From an uncultured Pseudomonadota bacterium (GTDB lineage: Bacteria; Pseudomonadota; Gammaproteobacteria; Burkholderiales; SCOH01): DNA of 5,110 nucleotides. The stretch covers positions 1 through 5,110 of the forward strand of contig CALMFQ010000642.1 in NCBI GenBank assembly GCA_937863215.1, read 5' to 3'. The notes under the pieces are model-generated. The model ran no database searches, had not been told where the DNA came from, and saw only the letters and a program-made list of their open reading frames with translations. A program made the translations under genes and the position numbers. Of the stretch, positions 1-5,110 are shown piece after piece. The number at the start of each line of letters is the position of its first letter. Position 1 is the stretch's first letter.

Positions 1-39
1 AAAGGCGTGGCCAAACCGTGCTGCGGTAGTTGTGGCTGA
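1..39 (+). CDS. 3' end of a protein with a cysteine-rich C-terminus (partial, function unknown)
   Basis: Reading frame 1 from the left edge encodes KGVAKPCCGSCG and then TGA at 37-39. The stop sits 21 bases before a strong hairpin terminator, the spacing expected for a genuine gene end. The other plus frame without early stops runs through the terminator and is unlikely to be coding. The CCGSCG tail has three cysteines in six residues and looks like a metal-binding or redox-active tail. Twelve residues are too few to name a family, so no function is assigned. The gene body lies outside the window. The call rests on the stop-terminator arrangement and the non-random tail, not on homology. Confidence 0.5.
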   Translation, partial: KGVAKPCCGSCG

Positions 40-60
40 TCGGTGTAGCTGGATCGATGC

Positions 61-86
61 AAAACCCCGCCAGATGGCGGGGTTTT
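61..86. terminator. bidirectional rho-independent terminator
   Basis: An 11-base perfect stem, AAAACCCCGCC (61-71) paired with GGCGGGGTTTT (76-86), has a 4-base loop (AGAT). It is GC-rich at the top with A/T tracts at the base, so it gives a U-tract on either strand. It sits between the plus-strand stop at 39 and the minus-strand kinase stop at 131, and probably ends both converging transcripts. Confidence 0.9.
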
Positions 87-92
87 GTTTTA

Positions 93-112
93 CCGGGCAG
101 TAGCGCTGCCGG
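93..112. repeat. small imperfect inverted repeat in the 3' UTR of the kinase gene
   Basis: CCGGGCAG (93-100) can pair with CTGCCGG (106-112) around a 5-base loop, with one bulged G. It lies between the kinase stop codon and the terminator at 61-86. No T-tract follows, so it is not a terminator itself. It may stabilise the 3' end of the mRNA or be incidental in GC-rich DNA. Confidence 0.3.
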
Positions 113-130
113 CAGGCGTTGAACGGCCGG

Positions 131-2038
131 TTATTGCTGCGGCAGCGTGAAATAGAACGTCGCGCCCTGATCCAGCTCTGCCTGTGCCCAGATTTCGCCA
201 TTGTGGCGCTGCACGATGCGCTGCACGGTGGCCAGACCAACGCCGGTGCCTTCGTATTCGTTCTTGCCATGCAGGCGCTGGAAAGTGCCGAACAGCTTGC
301 CGGCATAAGCCATGTCGAAACCGGCGCCGTTGTCGCGCACATAGAATGCCATGCCGCGCGGCGTTTCGCAGCGCCCTACTTCGATCCGCGCCAACTCGCG
401 CCTGGCGGTGAATTTCCAGGCATTGCTGAGCAGATTCTGCATTACCGCCTGCATCATTGCCGGATCGGCCCGGGCCAGCAGGTCCGGCTCGATGACGACC
501 TCCACCCGGCGTTCCGGAAACGAAGCCTGCAGTTCATCGAGCAGGGTATGTGCCAGCTGGCTGAGATCGACTTCCTTGCGGTTGATATCGTTGCGGCTGA
601 CACGCGCCAGCGTCAGCAGCCCGTCGGTCAACTGCGACATACGCTGCGCGGCGGCAATGATGCGCGCCAGATAATCCCTGGCCTCGGGCGGCAGACCGGC
701 ACCGTAGTCTTCCTGCAGCAGGTTGGAAAAGCCGTCCACCGCGCGCAGCGGTGCGCGCAGATCGTGGGAAATCGAGTAGCTGAACGCCTCCAGCTCTTTG
801 TTGGCGCTCTGCAGCTCGGTGGTACGCGCCTGCACCAGCTCTTCCAGCCGTTGCCGGTGCGCGCTCAGCTCCTGTTCGGCCTGCTTGCGTTCGGTAATGT
901 TGTCAAAGGTGCCGGAGCAGCCCTGGTAGCGCCCCTGCGCGTCGAAACGCGCGTGCTGCTTGATTTCTGCCCAGGCCTCGCTGCCGTCGGCGCGAATGAA
1001 GCGGGCTTCGTACGCATGACCGCTCAGCTCACCGCTGCGCAACTGCAGCAGCCAGCCGCTCACCTGCAGCCGGTCGGTCGGCGCGATGCTGTCGAGCATT
1101 GCCGTGCCCAGCGTGGCAGCGACGCTGAAACCGGTGATATCTTCCCAGGCCGGATTCAACAGCGCCCAGTTATCGTTGCAATCGGTCTGGAAAATCGCCT
1201 CGCGCACCGATTCGACCACCTCGCGGTAGTGCATCTGGCTTTCGCGCAATGCCACCTCGCGCTCCTGCAGCACCCCGATCATGCGGTTGTAGGCATTGGC
1301 CATGTCCACCACATCCTTCGGGCCGCTGACCGTGGCATGCGCATCGGCATCGCCGCGTTCGGCGCGCGCCATTGCCGAAGACAGCTCGGTCAGCGGCCGG
1401 GTAAGGCGGCCGGCAAGAATGCGGATCAGCAACAGGAATACCAGCGCGCAGGAAAACGAAACGGCCAGATTGATCATCAGCACATTCGCCACCAGCCGCG
1501 ACAGCGTGGCCTTGCTCTGCACCACGCGCACGTAGCCGAGCACTTCGTCGCGCGGCGGCTCCAGATCGAATGGCGAAGGCTGGCCCTTGCGGATCACCGG
1601 CGCCACAAAGCGCCAGGCATCGTCGGTTTCGGCTTCCAGCGCCGGCGCCTGCAGCGCGAACGGGGCGCTGATCTGGCTGAACTCGTGCTGATCCGGCGCA
1701 CCGCGCACCAGCAGCCGGGTGCCGTTGGCCTGATGGATTTCCACCCGCGTCACGTCGGGGAAAGCCAGCGCCGCCCGCGCCGGCTCGCTGGCATTGTCGG
1801 CCGAGCCGGACAGCAGCGCCAGCGCGCTCTGGCGGGCAAAGCTCTCGGCGACGCGCCGGCCCTGCTCCAGCATCGACAGCCGAATCTGCCGGCTACCCTG
1901 CCAGCTGCTGGCCAACGACGAGAGCAAGGCAACGCTGACCACGCCGATTGCCATCGCCAGGCTCAACTGCTGGCGCAATGCAGCCTGACGGAATAAAGCC
2001 AGCGGGGAATAACTAGAGGTCGGCTTGCGTGGCGTCAT
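131..2038 (-). CDS. membrane-bound sensor histidine kinase (periplasmic sensor, HAMP, PAS, HisKA, HATPase)
   Basis: A 635-residue inner-membrane sensor kinase that should autophosphorylate on a histidine and pass the phosphate to a response regulator. Transmembrane segments lie at about 25-47 and 185-207 and flank a periplasmic domain of about 137 residues. A HAMP domain (about 208-260), a PAS/PAC domain (about 270-385, ending in DNITERKQAE) and a short coiled coil (about 385-415) follow. The H-box is SISHDLRAPL with phospho-acceptor H425. The ATP-binding domain shows the N-box (N535, N539), G1 (DNGAGFD, 569-575), F-box (LFGTFQRLH) and G2 (GTGVGLA, 597-603), so it appears catalytically intact. 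The core resembles phytochrome-like kinases. The start at 2038 is chosen because its ATG overlaps the TGA of the binding-protein gene (ATGA), because no Shine-Dalgarno sequence precedes it, which suggests translational coupling, and because a short N-terminus then leads into TM1. The frame stays open to 2368, but that extension lies wholly inside the upstream gene. No response regulator is adjacent. The ligand is unknown. Confidence 0.93.
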   Translation of the reverse strand: MTPRKPTSSYSPLALFRQAALRQQLSLAMAIGVVSVALLSSLASSWQGSRQIRLSMLEQGRRVAESFARQSALALLSGSADNASEPARAALAFPDVTRVEIHQANGTRLLVRGAPDQHEFSQISAPFALQAPALEAETDDAWRFVAPVIRKGQPSPFDLEPPRDEVLGYVRVVQSKATLSRLVANVLMINLAVSFSCALVFLLLIRILAGRLTRPLTELSSAMARAERGDADAHATVSGPKDVVDMANAYNRMIGVLQEREVALRESQMHYREVVESVREAIFQTDCNDNWALLNPAWEDITGFSVAATLGTAMLDSIAPTDRLQVSGWLLQLRSGELSGHAYEARFIRADGSEAWAEIKQHARFDAQGRYQGCSGTFDNITERKQAEQELSAHRQRLEELVQARTTELQSANKELEAFSYSISHDLRAPLRAVDGFSNLLQEDYGAGLPPEARDYLARIIAAAQRMSQLTDGLLTLARVSRNDINRKEVDLSQLAHTLLDELQASFPERRVEVVIEPDLLARADPAMMQAVMQNLLSNAWKFTARRELARIEVGRCETPRGMAFYVRDNGAGFDMAYAGKLFGTFQRLHGKNEYEGTGVGLATVQRIVQRHNGEIWAQAELDQGATFYFTLPQQ

Positions 2039-3210
2039 TGTGTCGGGTACACCGAATCGAAACCACGCTGCTGCGCGTAGCTGAGGCTGATACCCAGATG
2101 GCTGGCGGTACGCAGATTGACCGCCATCAGCACATCGGTCAACGGCTGCACACCGCGATTGGCGCCCTGCCCGGCCAACGCACCCAATGCCGAGCTGGCC
2201 AGCGTGCGGCCGAGATCGACATTGCTCGGATAGAGCGAGAACAGCGCGCCGCGCTTGACGTGGGCAATATTGCTGGAAAACAGCAGCAGGTTTTTGCTCC
2301 ACACATCTTCCAGCACCAGCGGCAACACCACCGCTTCGTCCACAGTGGTCGAATCCTGCGGCAGCCACAGCGCATCCTGGCTGATATCGGCATTGCCGAC
2401 AATGCCCTGATACGCCTTGATCGCGGCACGGGCATCCTGCACTTCCACCGCATTCAGCTCCAGCCCCAGATTGCGCGCCGCCTGACGCGCCAGGCGGATC
2501 AGCCAGGCATTCTGGCGCGGATCGTAAACCACGTTCACGCGGCGCACATTCGGCTGCATCAGTTTCAGGCGCTTGAACAACAGATTCGGATCGGGCGCCA
2601 GCGTATGCACCGGCACCGCCTGCGCCTCGGCCTCCGGCACCGCCAGCACGCCGCCCACCACCACTTCCAGCCCGCCATCGACAGCAGTGGCCGCCTTGTG
2701 GCCCTGCCGGCCCAGTGCCACCACCACCCTGACGTCCTGGCGTTTCAGCTCGGCAGCCAGATCGCCGGGGTTGAACGCGGTACCGACCGGATAGCTCAAT
2801 ACCTGGCCACGCGCCTTGTCTTCGATACCTTCGATGATTTTGCTGAATACCGAGCGGTACGGCTCACCGACATCCGGATAAAGCACCGCAATGCGCCCCG
2901 GCGTATTGACTGCGGCAACCTTGCGCGCCACAAACGGACGCCGCTCCAGCGGCGTGGCCACCACCTCGCCGGCAAACGGCGTAGCGGCGATCTCGAATAT
3001 CGCCACCGAAGTGCCGGTCTCGACATCCACCAGCAGCCGCAACGGCGGCGCCTCGGCAGGCGCGGCAGCTGCAATGTTGCGCAGCACCGCCGACAGCGGC
3101 CGCCACGTGCCATCGGCATGCGCCGGCAGCGCCAGGCCAAACGCCGGCACCAGACCCAGCCAAAGCAACGGCCGCAACCATTTATTCTTGTATGTCACCG
3201 AACTATCCAT
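2035..3210 (-). CDS. periplasmic substrate-binding protein, ABC_sub_bind (PF04392-like) family
   Basis: A 391-residue exported protein with a signal peptide: basic YKNK, a hydrophobic stretch at about 11-30, and an AHA motif with predicted cleavage after residue 32. No lipobox cysteine is seen. A roughly 70-residue N-terminal segment precedes a two-lobed type I periplasmic binding fold beginning at about 106 (RIAVLYPDVGEPYRS). The second lobe carries hallmarks of the family: DALWLPQDSTTVDEA (279-293), HVKRGALFSLYPSNVDLGR (317-335) and a C-terminal segment of the ISLSYAQQRGFD type. Known relatives bind small ligands for ABC importers, but no permease or ATPase gene is visible. Its stop overlaps the start of the sensor kinase gene, so it more likely serves as a periplasmic ligand sensor or co-receptor; that is inference. 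Start choice: ATG at 3210 gives a good signal peptide, but the nearest GGAG (3225-3228) is 14 bases away. A GTG at 3198 would give 387 residues with an equally good signal. The open frame to 3258 would add 16 residues before the signal peptide. Confidence 0.88.
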   Translation of the reverse strand: MDSSVTYKNKWLRPLLWLGLVPAFGLALPAHADGTWRPLSAVLRNIAAAAPAEAPPLRLLVDVETGTSVAIFEIAATPFAGEVVATPLERRPFVARKVAAVNTPGRIAVLYPDVGEPYRSVFSKIIEGIEDKARGQVLSYPVGTAFNPGDLAAELKRQDVRVVVALGRQGHKAATAVDGGLEVVVGGVLAVPEAEAQAVPVHTLAPDPNLLFKRLKLMQPNVRRVNVVYDPRQNAWLIRLARQAARNLGLELNAVEVQDARAAIKAYQGIVGNADISQDALWLPQDSTTVDEAVVLPLVLEDVWSKNLLLFSSNIAHVKRGALFSLYPSNVDLGRTLASSALGALAGQGANRGVQPLTDVLMAVNLRTASHLGISLSYAQQRGFDSVYPTQ

Positions 3211-3236
3211 TCGCAACTGCCAAACTCCAGCCGACA

Positions 3237-3265
3237 GGCTAGACGATGCTGCCGCCATTGGCTAG
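3237..3265. repeat. two direct GGCTAG repeats in the divergent control region
   Basis: GGCTAG occurs at 3237-3242 and again at 3260-3265, 23 bases apart start to start, close to two helical turns. Both copies lie between the divergent genes; the second overlaps the proposed -35 box of the plus-strand promoter. They could be a tandem operator, but six-base repeats can arise by chance. Confidence 0.25.
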
Positions 3266-3285
3266 CAACCTGATCGCATTATACT
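3258..3285 (+). promoter_or_regulatory. sigma70-type promoter for the DHH phosphoesterase gene
   Basis: TTGGCT (3258-3263) and TATACT (3280-3285) are separated by 16 bases. Initiation would fall near 3292, leaving a leader of about 13 bases before the ATG at 3305. The -10 box overlaps that of the divergent gene. This is sequence inspection only. Confidence 0.5.
3278..3283 (-). promoter_or_regulatory. -10 element for the binding-protein/kinase operon
   Basis: Read on the minus strand this is a perfect TATAAT. Initiation would fall near 3271, giving a leader of about 60 bases before the ATG at 3210. No good -35 box is seen at the right distance (ATGTCC at 17-base spacing), which suggests that an activator may be needed or that the promoter is weak. 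Confidence 0.45.
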
Positions 3286-3304
3286 TGACGCACGCCGCCC
3301 GGAC

Positions 3305-4336
3305 ATGCCGCAATCCGCATCGATAGCGGCAGCACCGGCCGAACCCCCAACCACAGCGGAAACTCCGGAATTGAACGCGACGACTTACGATGTTTTCAAT
3401 GGCGATGCCGACGGCCTGTGCGCCTTGCATCAACTGCGGCTGGCCGAGCCGTGCACCGGCACGCTGATTACCGGCGTCAAACGCGATATTGCGCTACTGC
3501 GGCAGGTGCCGCTGCAGCCCGGCATACAAGTCAACGTGTTCGATATTTCGCTCGACAGCAACAGCGACGCGCTGCAAGCGCTGCTGGCCAGCGGTGCCAG
3601 CGTGCGCTATTTCGACCATCACAGCGCCGCGCGGCTGCAGCCGCATCCCGGCCTGGAGAGCCATATCGACCAGGCGCCGGACGTATGCACCAGCCTGCTG
3701 GTAGATCGCCATCTGCAAGGCCGCTACCGCCACTGGGCGATTGCCGCAGCATTCGGCGACAACCTCAACGCCGTCGCCACCCGGCTTGCCAGTGCCGCCG
3801 GCCTGAGCGCCGGCCAGACCGGTCAACTGCGCCAGCTGGGCGAACTGCTGAACTACAACGCCTATGGCGAACAGGTCAGCGACCTGTGCTACCCGCCGGA
3901 ACAGCTGTATCGCGCCATACAGCCGTATGCCTCACCGTTCGACTTCATCGCTGCCGCACCGCAATTCGCCACACTGGCCGCCTGCCACGCCGACGACAAC
4001 GCCCGTCTCGGCCAGCTGCAGCCACTGGTGCAACAGCCCCACGCGGCCGTTTACCGGCTGCCGGCGGAAAAATGGGCGCGGCGTATCTCCGGCATACTCG
4101 CCAACCGCCTGACCGAAACCGACCCGCACAAAGCCTACGCCATCCTCAGCAGCAGCGCCGACGCCAGCCTGGTAGTCAGCGTACGTGCCCCCACAGGCAG
4201 CCGGCACAGCGCCGCCGGCCTGTGCAGCCAATACCCCAGCGGCGGCGGGCGGGTTGCCGCCGGCGGCATCAACCAGCTGCCGGCCAGCGAAGTGGACGCA
4301 TTCATCGGCCGCTTTTTTGCCTATTTCGCCGACTGA
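3305..4336 (+). CDS. DHH/DHHA1-family phosphoesterase
   Basis: A 343-residue cytoplasmic protein with the metal-binding motifs of the DHH superfamily in order: FNGDADG (31-37; D34, D36), VFDISLD with D80, FDHH (D104, H105, H106) and FGDN with D152. These residues normally hold two divalent metal ions, often manganese, that hydrolyse phosphodiester or phosphoanhydride bonds. The C-terminal part has a DHHA1-like substrate-binding motif, GGGRVAAGG (313-321), near the end. The family includes NrnA-type nano-RNases and 3'-phosphoadenosine phosphatases, RecJ and exopolyphosphatase-like enzymes; sequence inspection does not settle the substrate. There is no signal peptide or membrane segment. Start: ATG 3305 lies just behind a plausible promoter but has only a weak ribosome site (GGAC) and gives a low-complexity Ala/Pro/Thr head of about 26 residues. 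TTG at 3371, with GGA at 3358-3360 upstream, would begin just before the conserved TYDVFNGDADG and is a realistic alternative. A zinc-ribbon gene follows 57 bases downstream. Confidence 0.88.
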   Translation: MPQSASIAAAPAEPPTTAETPELNATTYDVFNGDADGLCALHQLRLAEPCTGTLITGVKRDIALLRQVPLQPGIQVNVFDISLDSNSDALQALLASGASVRYFDHHSAARLQPHPGLESHIDQAPDVCTSLLVDRHLQGRYRHWAIAAAFGDNLNAVATRLASAAGLSAGQTGQLRQLGELLNYNAYGEQVSDLCYPPEQLYRAIQPYASPFDFIAAAPQFATLAACHADDNARLGQLQPLVQQPHAAVYRLPAEKWARRISGILANRLTETDPHKAYAILSSSADASLVVSVRAPTGSRHSAAGLCSQYPSGGGRVAAGGINQLPASEVDAFIGRFFAYFAD

Positions 4337-4342
4337 GCCGCC

Positions 4343-4363
4343 AGCGGGTTAAAATAGCCCGCT
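4343..4363. repeat. inverted repeat between the DHH and zinc-ribbon genes
   Basis: AGCGGG (4343-4348) pairs with CCCGCT (4358-4363) around a 9-base A/T-rich loop (TTAAAATAG). No T-tract follows, so it is not a standard terminator. The loop contains TAAAAT (4350-4355), which could act as a -10 box for the downstream gene, but no good -35 is seen. It may be an mRNA processing or attenuation hairpin, or an operator. Confidence 0.35.
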
Positions 4364-4393
4364 CGATTCAATCAGCCAGCGAAAGAACCCAAA

Positions 4394-4681
4394 ATGAACG
4401 ACGGCAGCGGCGGCAACCCATACGCCTTTATCGGCAACCTCATCGTCGGCCAGATCGAAGACGCCTGCGTCAACGATACCGACATCCCTTGCCCGTTCTG
4501 CAAGCAACCGCTCAAGCATTCGCCACGCCAGCAAGGGCTGAGCCGCTCGGGCGATAACTGGAATATCCAGAAAGCGTTTTTCGAATGCCGCAACGACCAG
4601 TGCGAGCACTTCGACGAAGCCTTCGCCATCGATGCCATCAACCGGCACGCCGCCGAACAGGGCGCGAAATATCGCGGCTGA
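4394..4681 (+). CDS. small zinc-ribbon protein, uncharacterised
   Basis: A 95-residue, probably cytoplasmic protein with two cysteine pairs: CPFC (C33, C36) and CRNDQC (C65, C70), 28 residues apart. This is a typical four-cysteine zinc site. The order CPxC, then about 28 residues, then an aromatic-x-CxNxxC-x3-5-F pattern (FFECRNDQCEHF) recalls the Ogr/Delta zinc finger of phage late-gene activators. Here, however, it is set in a longer protein with a 32-residue N-terminal arm and a helical-looking C-terminus (DEAFAIDAINRHAAEQG), and no phage genes are nearby. The ATG at 4394 is the only reasonable start, since an in-frame TAG lies at 4355-4357. A weak purine-rich site, GAAAGAA, lies 6 bases upstream. 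It follows the DHH gene by 57 bases and may be co-transcribed with it. No specific function can be assigned; nucleic-acid or protein binding through the zinc ribbon is the likeliest role. The downstream terminator supports a real gene end. Confidence 0.8.
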   Translation: MNDGSGGNPYAFIGNLIVGQIEDACVNDTDIPCPFCKQPLKHSPRQQGLSRSGDNWNIQKAFFECRNDQCEHFDEAFAIDAINRHAAEQGAKYRG

Positions 4682-4704
4682 TCTCCGTTGCGTGGCAATC
4701 ACAA

Positions 4705-4733
4705 AAAAACCCGGCCTGCGTGGCCGGGTTTTT
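4705..4733. terminator. bidirectional rho-independent terminator between convergent genes
   Basis: CCCGGCC (4710-4716) pairs with GGCCGGG (4722-4728) around a 5-base loop. The stem is flanked by AAAAA (4705-4709) and TTTTT (4729-4733), so it gives a U-tract on both strands. It lies 24 bases after the zinc-ribbon stop and 21 bases beyond the stop of the converging receptor gene. Confidence 0.92.
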
Positions 4734-4753
4734 CGTTGCCGGGCATTACCCGA

Positions 4754-5110
4754 TTACATTTTGTAGCTCGCCTGCAGATACCAGCTACGGCCGGCTTGCG
4801 GCAGATCGGTGGGAACGGTATTGGGCAGGGTCGGTTCGATGATGCGGGCGTCGAACAGGTTGCGCAGCGAGCAGCTGATTTCCAGCTGCCGGGTCAGGTT
4901 GGCGCGCAGCGTCAGGTCCACGCTGTTGTAATCCGGCACTGGCTCGCGGGTGTCGCCGGCGGCGCGTTTGCGGTTGAGCACGCGGTTGCCCTGCGCGCTG
5001 GCCTGCCAGCCATTGGCAAACCGCCAGTCGCCGCGCAGATAATAATGGCTGTGCGGCGCGTAGCCGGCATCCTGATTGGTGGCCAGATCCACTGCGTATT
5101 GCCAGGAGCC
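4754..5110 (-). CDS. C-terminal part of a TonB-dependent outer-membrane receptor (partial)
   Basis: The last 118 residues of a beta-barrel receptor whose gene continues past the right edge; the frame is open from GSWQYA at 5110 to TAA at 4754-4756. Alternating polar/hydrophobic strands are visible (HYYLRGDWRFANGWQASAQG; SVDLTLRANLTRQLEISCSL). The RNLFDARIIEP motif and the closing GRSWYLQASYKM strand are hallmarks of the final barrel strands of TonB-dependent receptors, in which NLFD followed by a short P-rich loop and a PGRS-like turn is common. Such receptors import siderophores, haem, cobalamin, sugars or other scarce ligands using TonB-ExbBD energy. The substrate cannot be told from this part. 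The last residue is Met, where the family usually ends in Phe or Trp. It lies on the same strand as the binding-protein/kinase operon, about 1.5 kb upstream of it, with two opposite-strand genes between. Confidence 0.88.
   Translation of the reverse strand, partial: GSWQYAVDLATNQDAGYAPHSHYYLRGDWRFANGWQASAQGNRVLNRKRAAGDTREPVPDYNSVDLTLRANLTRQLEISCSLRNLFDARIIEPTLPNTVPTDLPQAGRSWYLQASYKM

Noticed and set aside
119..1996. A 625-codon open frame on the plus strand
   Set aside because: It lies fully antisense to the well-supported histidine kinase, its product is rich in Arg, His, Gln and Ala with no recognisable domain, and such long shadow frames are common opposite GC-rich genes.
2039..2368. A 110-residue N-terminal extension of the kinase
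   Set aside because: It would lie entirely within the binding-protein gene in another frame and shows no domain; the ATGA overlap start at 2038 leads directly into TM1.
2029..3273. A 414-codon open frame on the plus strand
   Set aside because: It is antisense to the substrate-binding protein, has Arg/His/Gln-rich composition, no motif, and no promoter or ribosome site of its own.
3285..3313. TTGACG (3285-3290) as a -35 box for a plus-strand promoter
   Set aside because: No A/T-rich -10 box follows at 15-19 bases; the DNA there is GC-rich coding sequence.
3418..4557. A 379-codon open frame on the plus strand overlapping two genes
   Set aside because: It is a frame-shifted shadow of the DHH gene that also runs into the zinc-ribbon gene; its product is Arg/Ala/Gln-rich low complexity, whereas the other frame carries intact catalytic motifs.
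4585..4842. An 85-codon plus-strand frame across the terminator at 4705-4733
   Set aside because: It starts inside the zinc-ribbon gene in another frame, passes through a strong terminator and ends antisense to the TonB receptor.

Overview
This is a GC-rich, tightly packed window from a Gram-negative bacterium. Signal peptide-bearing periplasmic and outer-membrane proteins, the codon bias and the gene families suggest a betaproteobacterium, possibly of the Neisseriales/Chromobacteriaceae. That placement is inference: no rRNA or clade-diagnostic repeat is present, and I saw no Neisseria-type DNA uptake sequence.

Layout, left to right. The last 12 codons of a plus-strand gene with a cysteine-rich tail end at base 39 and are followed by a strong two-way terminator (61-86). 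On the minus strand lies a two-gene operon read right to left. It starts with a secreted substrate-binding protein of the ABC_sub_bind type (2035-3210). That gene overlaps by 4 bases (ATGA) a membrane-bound sensor histidine kinase with periplasmic domain, HAMP, PAS, HisKA and HATPase (131-2038). A short divergent promoter region (about 3211-3304) follows; its two predicted -10 boxes, one per strand, overlap. On the plus strand come a DHH/DHHA1 phosphoesterase (3305-4336) and, 57 bases later, a 95-residue zinc-ribbon protein (4394-4681). A second two-way terminator (4705-4733) separates these from the 3' end of a minus-strand TonB-dependent outer-membrane receptor, which runs off the right edge (4754 to beyond 5110).

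How they may work together. The binding protein and kinase are translationally coupled. No ABC permease, ATPase or response regulator is visible, so the binding protein probably feeds ligand information to the kinase rather than serving a transporter. The nearby TonB receptor is on the same strand and could be the outer-membrane entry point for the same ligand; this is the most interesting hypothesis here. The DHH phosphoesterase and zinc-ribbon pair look like a separate housekeeping or nucleotide-metabolism unit placed between them.

Apart from these genes, the gaps are short (the longest is about 94 bases). They hold promoters, terminators and small inverted repeats. I found no RNA genes, CRISPR arrays, insertion sequences or phage remnants.
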